In this document: piece by piece, positions 60,747 through 64,000 of the stretch
How the letters are laid out: each line of letters starts with the position of its first letter
How positions within the stretch are numbered: the stretch's first letter is position 1
DNA from: Sutcliffiella deserti
GTDB lineage: Bacteria; Bacillota; Bacilli; Bacillales; Bacillaceae_I
Assembly: GCF_020037475.1 (NCBI RefSeq)
Contig: NZ_JAIQDB010000001.1
Coordinates: 930,001 to 994,000, forward strand
Reading direction: 5' to 3'
DNA length: 64,000 bases
The notes under the pieces: model-generated
What the model saw: the letters and a program-made list of their open reading frames with translations, nothing else
The model's database searches: none
What the model was told of the DNA's origin: nothing
Translations under genes and position numbers: made by a program

Positions 60747-60790
60747 AACTTTTTTTAGTTGAAGATATTTCAGCATCAGAGGTTTTCTAA

Positions 60791-62068
60791 TTATACCGAT
60801 GGTAGCCTTTCTATAACAGCCGAAACTTCTTCCACATCTGAATGCTTCGGTAAGGTAAGCATATAAAAAAATGAAACAAATAAAAGGCATCCTCCAACTA
60901 AAACATATATCCCTTCTATACTTAGAGCTTTTTGAAATGTTAAGGCAATAATTCCGAGTGTAATTGATTGAGATAACATCATGATAGGAGTAATCCATCC
61001 TTGAACCCTCCCCATCATCTTAGGATCTACAATTCTCGGGAGCCAACCTCCTATCCCAATGTTAACAAAAGGTAAACTTAAACCTACTAATGCACTGAAT
61101 GCGAAATAATAACCGATTGAAGTACTATAACCCGATGCTATAACAAATGCACCTGAAATTCCTACCCCGATAATAACCATCTGATATAGCTTCAGTTTTT
61201 TCGCTAATACCGAAGCAACAATGCTTCCAAGCAGAACGGATATACCGAAAACAATCCCTACATATACCATGATTTCCTCATAATTATCAGGAGCCAATTT
61301 GTATTTCAAAATATAAACCGGCATAACAGACATTCCACCATTAACGATTCCAAATACGAAGAATCCAATAATTAAATAGATTAATAATGGGCTTTTGAGA
61401 ATATACAGCAACCCAGAATTAAAATCTTTCGCCACAAACTTCATGTTTAGATCGCGCCAACTATGATTTCCGTTTGGAAGACGGATTATTTCGTCCAATT
61501 TACATGCTTTAATTAAAATGGCACTTATCACATAAGTGACAAAACACACAAAAATTGCCCCTTGTAAACCAATCGACCAATAAATAAATATACCCAAAGC
61601 ATTCCCGAACAGCATGAACAAACTACTTGTCATTTGATTTAATCCAGCAGCAACGGTGTATTCATCTTTTGATAAAATACCTTGTATGATTGCCGCTTGA
61701 GCAGGAAAGAAAAACTTGGAAACAGCACTTCTTAAAAACAATAACGCAAAAATCAGTGGCAGCCAATCAATATAAATTGCTCCCATTAAACCTAGTGATA
61801 ACACAGCACAAATTACATCACTTTGAACTGCTATTTTCTGCCGATCCATTCTATCCGCAAGCACCCCGACTAAGAAAAACACTGCTAAGGTTGGCAACGA
61901 ATACATCAGTTCCGTTATTGCCGCATAATAAGGCTTGGTGGAAAAGCGATCAAGAAAATAAAGCATAAGAGCGGCAATTCCAATAATACTCCCCATCTGG
62001 GAAGTGAAAGCAGATAAGAACAATAAACTATAATTTCTATTTTGAAAGATCTGTACCATATTTTTCAT
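60791..62068 (-). CDS. MFS transporter, unknown substrate
   Basis: The 425-residue, 12-helix major facilitator has GVLADRMDRQK (motif A variant) in loop 2-3 and two helix bundles joined at about residue 210. The pattern resembles macrolide/enterobactin-type exporters (MFS_3) rather than NorA-type pumps. I start at 62068, five bases from GGTGGAGG; an in-frame start at 62086 overlaps that signal. It stands alone between the tenA operon and the penicillin-binding protein. The substrate cannot be told. Confidence 0.82.
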   Translation of the reverse strand: MKNMVQIFQNRNYSLLFLSAFTSQMGSIIGIAALMLYFLDRFSTKPYYAAITELMYSLPTLAVFFLVGVLADRMDRQKIAVQSDVICAVLSLGLMGAIYIDWLPLIFALLFLRSAVSKFFFPAQAAIIQGILSKDEYTVAAGLNQMTSSLFMLFGNALGIFIYWSIGLQGAIFVCFVTYVISAILIKACKLDEIIRLPNGNHSWRDLNMKFVAKDFNSGLLYILKSPLLIYLIIGFFVFGIVNGGMSVMPVYILKYKLAPDNYEEIMVYVGIVFGISVLLGSIVASVLAKKLKLYQMVIIGVGISGAFVIASGYSTSIGYYFAFSALVGLSLPFVNIGIGGWLPRIVDPKMMGRVQGWITPIMMLSQSITLGIIALTFQKALSIEGIYVLVGGCLLFVSFFYMLTLPKHSDVEEVSAVIERLPSV

Positions 62069-62334
62069 CTTTTCCTCCACCTTCATTTTGTATCTAGCTT
62101 TATTTTACTTTCAGATAAAAACACTGGTAACAGTCTTATGATTCGTTTTGTATCCTCCTTGAGGTGGAGGAAGATATACATTTAAGGACTTAATGAACCT
62201 TATAAAAGGCTCTTTTTGTAAAAGCAACAACCAATGCGAAAACAGGCCTATAAAAAAGAAGAGGATGGACAAAACTGAAATAACTCTTACAAAAGACGAA
62301 CAATTTTAGTACCGGCTCTTAAAAACGCTATTGA

Positions 62335-62440
62335 ATTCCGTGTTAGACTTCGCTTTCCGCGGGTGACCCGTGAGCTTCAGCTTCGCCTGCGGGGTCTCAT
62401 ATCGGCCACTTCTCCCGCAGTAACCCATGTATCGCAAAAA
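62335..62440. repeat. Decayed palindromic repeat (relative of subtype B)
   Basis: CGCTTTCCGCGGG, GCCTGCGGGGTCTC and CTCCCGCAG keep the order of the subtype B core in reverse orientation. Outer arms are lost. The rest of the 62087-62695 gap holds no gene. Confidence 0.6.
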
Positions 62441-62523
62441 CAGCTATACACTCTCGTCTTCGTCTTGCACACCAATACCGCTTGAGTAACCTAAAAACTT
62501 TACGTATATTTAAACACATTAAA

Positions 62524-62575
62524 AAACCCGAAAATAATTTGATCTTAAAAACTCAAATTATTTCGGGTTTTTCTA
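62524..62575. terminator. Strong hairpin downstream of the penicillin-binding protein gene
   Basis: AACCCGAAAATAATTT and AAATTATTTCGGGTT pair over 15 bases with one bulge, with A and T tracts on both sides. It can act on both strands. Confidence 0.75.
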
Positions 62576-62695
62576 AGGCAAAAACACCTTTGTCCCAGCC
62601 TCTTCTTTTTTATTGCACTATTCTTAGTCTATTCTTTTTTTCGCCTCTAATTCAATTCCTTACAATTTCCGTTATTTTCTTGTAGAGATTCCTCT

Positions 62696-64000
62696 TTAAT
62701 TGTTTCCGTTCGAATTGCTATTTCTTTGCTTCTTTTGTAGATTAGCTGGGAGGTTGAAACTCTCCACTGATTCGCCCTCAAGTGCATCTTTTACCACTTG
62801 CTGAAATATTTTCGCAGAAGGGCTTCCAGCTCCAGGTACAATGGGTAGAAATAATTCTTCTGAAGGTATATCAAAGCCTATCCAAAAGGCTCCTACCACT
62901 TGAGGAGTAAAACCTACAAACCACTGGTTGGAGGTTGCTTTATGGTTATTATCCATTGTTTGGGTTGATCCGGTCTTTCCAGCCACATCACGACCTTGGA
63001 TAATAGCGTTGTTCCCGCTTCCTTCTTCTACTACATTTTGCAGGATAAAGGTCATTTTTTCTGCTACTTCTTTTGATATAACCCGTTCTTTCTCTCCTTC
63101 GTAGTTTGCCACCGTCTCTCCATTGGCAGCTTCAATCTTTATTATCGCATGAGATTCTACCAGTTCTCCATTATTAGGATAAATTGTATAGGCCTCTGCT
63201 AAATGCTTTGGAGCAATTCCATTTGTAAGGCCGCCCAGTGCAAGACTTGCAAGATTACGGTCTCCTTCCGTTATCGGTAGGTATAGCTTCTTGGCTGCTT
63301 CCATTCCGGCCTCTACACCCATTTCATGCAAAAGTGACACTGCAGGAACATTATACGAATTCAGGACCGCATCATACATGGAAACTTCCCCGCGATAATC
63401 CAATGTATGATTTTCTGGACTATAGCCATTGATATCGATTGGAGAATCATTTAGCATGTCATAGATCCCATAGCCTTTTTCCAATGCAGGTGTATATACC
63501 AATAAAGGTTTGACCGTAGAACCAGGCTGTTTGTTCAGACGAGAGGCTCTATTAAAATCACGGAATTTGTACTCTCTTCCACCAATAAGACCAAGAATCC
63601 CACCAGTCTCCGGATCGATTAATATCCCGCTGCTCTGTGCCACTTCTCCATTAGGTGCAGTCGGGAAGTTAGCTGACTCCGCATATACCTTTTCCAATGC
63701 CTCTTGTGCTTTTGGTTCCAAAGAGGTATATATTTTGTAGCCCCCAGCTAAAAGATCATTTCCACTAATTCCGTACAGTTTATCGGCTTCTTCCAAAATG
63801 TAATCCATATAGCTTGGATATTTTCCCTGATAAGGATCAGCGACTCTTGTTTTTAGATTTAGTTTTTCTTCTTTTGCTGCTTCAAGCTCTTGTAATGAGA
63901 CTATTCCCTGGTTATGCATAAGATGCAGGACAAGGTTTCTCCTTTGAATCGCACGTTCTTCATTATTGAATGGAGATAGCGCAGATGGTGCTTTAATTAT
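62696..64000 (-). CDS. Class A penicillin-binding protein, N-terminus beyond window
   Basis: The frame is open to the window edge, so 434 C-terminal codons are visible. It begins in the glycosyltransferase-51 domain end (KAPSALSPFNNEERAIQRR) and contains the transpeptidase with SxxK in PGSTVKPL, SxN in NSYNVPA and KTG in AGKTGSTQT. The protein polymerises and cross-links peptidoglycan on the outer face of the membrane. The tail is short and asparagine-rich. It resembles the PBP1A group (PbpF or PbpG types in Bacillus), but the exact member cannot be fixed without the start. Confidence 0.88.
   Translation of the reverse strand: MIKAPSALSPFNNEERAIQRRNLVLHLMHNQGIVSLQELEAAKEEKLNLKTRVADPYQGKYPSYMDYILEEADKLYGISGNDLLAGGYKIYTSLEPKAQEALEKVYAESANFPTAPNGEVAQSSGILIDPETGGILGLIGGREYKFRDFNRASRLNKQPGSTVKPLLVYTPALEKGYGIYDMLNDSPIDINGYSPENHTLDYRGEVSMYDAVLNSYNVPAVSLLHEMGVEAGMEAAKKLYLPITEGDRNLASLALGGLTNGIAPKHLAEAYTIYPNNGELVESHAIIKIEAANGETVANYEGEKERVISKEVAEKMTFILQNVVEEGSGNNAIIQGRDVAGKTGSTQTMDNNHKATSNQWFVGFTPQVVGAFWIGFDIPSEELFLPIVPGAGSPSAKIFQQVVKDALEGESVESFNLPANLQKKQRNSNSNGNN

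Overview
This window is chromosomal DNA of a low-GC Gram-positive endospore former of the family Bacillaceae. The evidence is close protein similarity, remembered rather than searched, to Bacillus subtilis (EcsA, ScoC, YhaM, HemZ, ThiG, TcyA, MsmX), the same local gene order as the B. subtilis yhaA-yheI segment, and spore genes (SASP, YheC/D, YjcZ-type peptides, YhaL). The protein style and GC-rich intergenic repeats resemble the Sutcliffiella / Bacillus cohnii group, but this is an impression and the species is not settled. I see no prophage, integrase, transposase gene, CRISPR array, rRNA or canonical tRNA.

Layout. 1-5.4 kb: edge of a LiaF-like membrane protein, a PAP2 phosphatase, a YhaA amidohydrolase and the ecsA-ecsB-ecsC operon. 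5.5-6.1 kb: no gene, but a terminator-ended, hairpin-rich stretch that may be a large non-coding RNA. 6.1-15.5 kb: hit, serC, trpP (with a TRAP site), yhaH, scoC, yhaI, a degenerate zincin-like membrane protein, two YjcZ peptides, prsA and yhaL. 15.5-31.9 kb: yhaM, an MFS pump, yhaN-yhaO (SbcC/SbcD-like), the yhaQ-yhaP ABC exporter, yhzD, FadR-box-associated fatty acid genes (yhaR, maoC), hemZ, yhaX, yheA and yheB. 32.1-37.7 kb: a run of four YheC/D ATP-grasp spore-coat genes followed by yheE and a small gene whose ribosome binding site lies inside a strong hairpin. 37.8-40.7 kb: a PucR-type regulator, msmX and a SASP gene whose leader folds like a small tRNA. 40.8-44.5 kb: the tcyABC cystine importer, split by a 1.2-kb cluster of palindromic repeats. 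44.7-48.9 kb: the heterodimeric drug exporter bmrC-bmrD behind an attenuator with two small leader ORFs. 49-51 kb: a cold shock gene and flavohemoglobin hmp with an NsrR-like operator. 51.3-60.7 kb: two thiamine operons, each under a TPP riboswitch (tenI-thiO-thiS-thiG-thiF-thiD-thiE; tenA-ykoE-ykoD-ykoC). 60.8-64 kb: an MFS transporter and a class A penicillin-binding protein cut by the window end.

How the parts work together. The thiamine block combines salvage (TenA, YkoEDC), thiazole synthesis (ThiO, ThiS, ThiG, ThiF, TenI) and assembly (ThiD, ThiE) under one metabolite signal. ScoC, Ecs and PrsA are linked through exoprotein production and secretion. YhaR and MaoC share FadR-like boxes. 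The spore genes cluster between 30 and 41 kb.

The most unusual signals are regulatory or non-coding: the ecsA-hit intergenic RNA candidate, the tRNA-like leader of the SASP gene, the bmrCD attenuator, a modular family of about 130-bp palindromic repeats (9 good copies plus 2 decayed), and the hairpin that hides a ribosome binding site at 37.45 kb.
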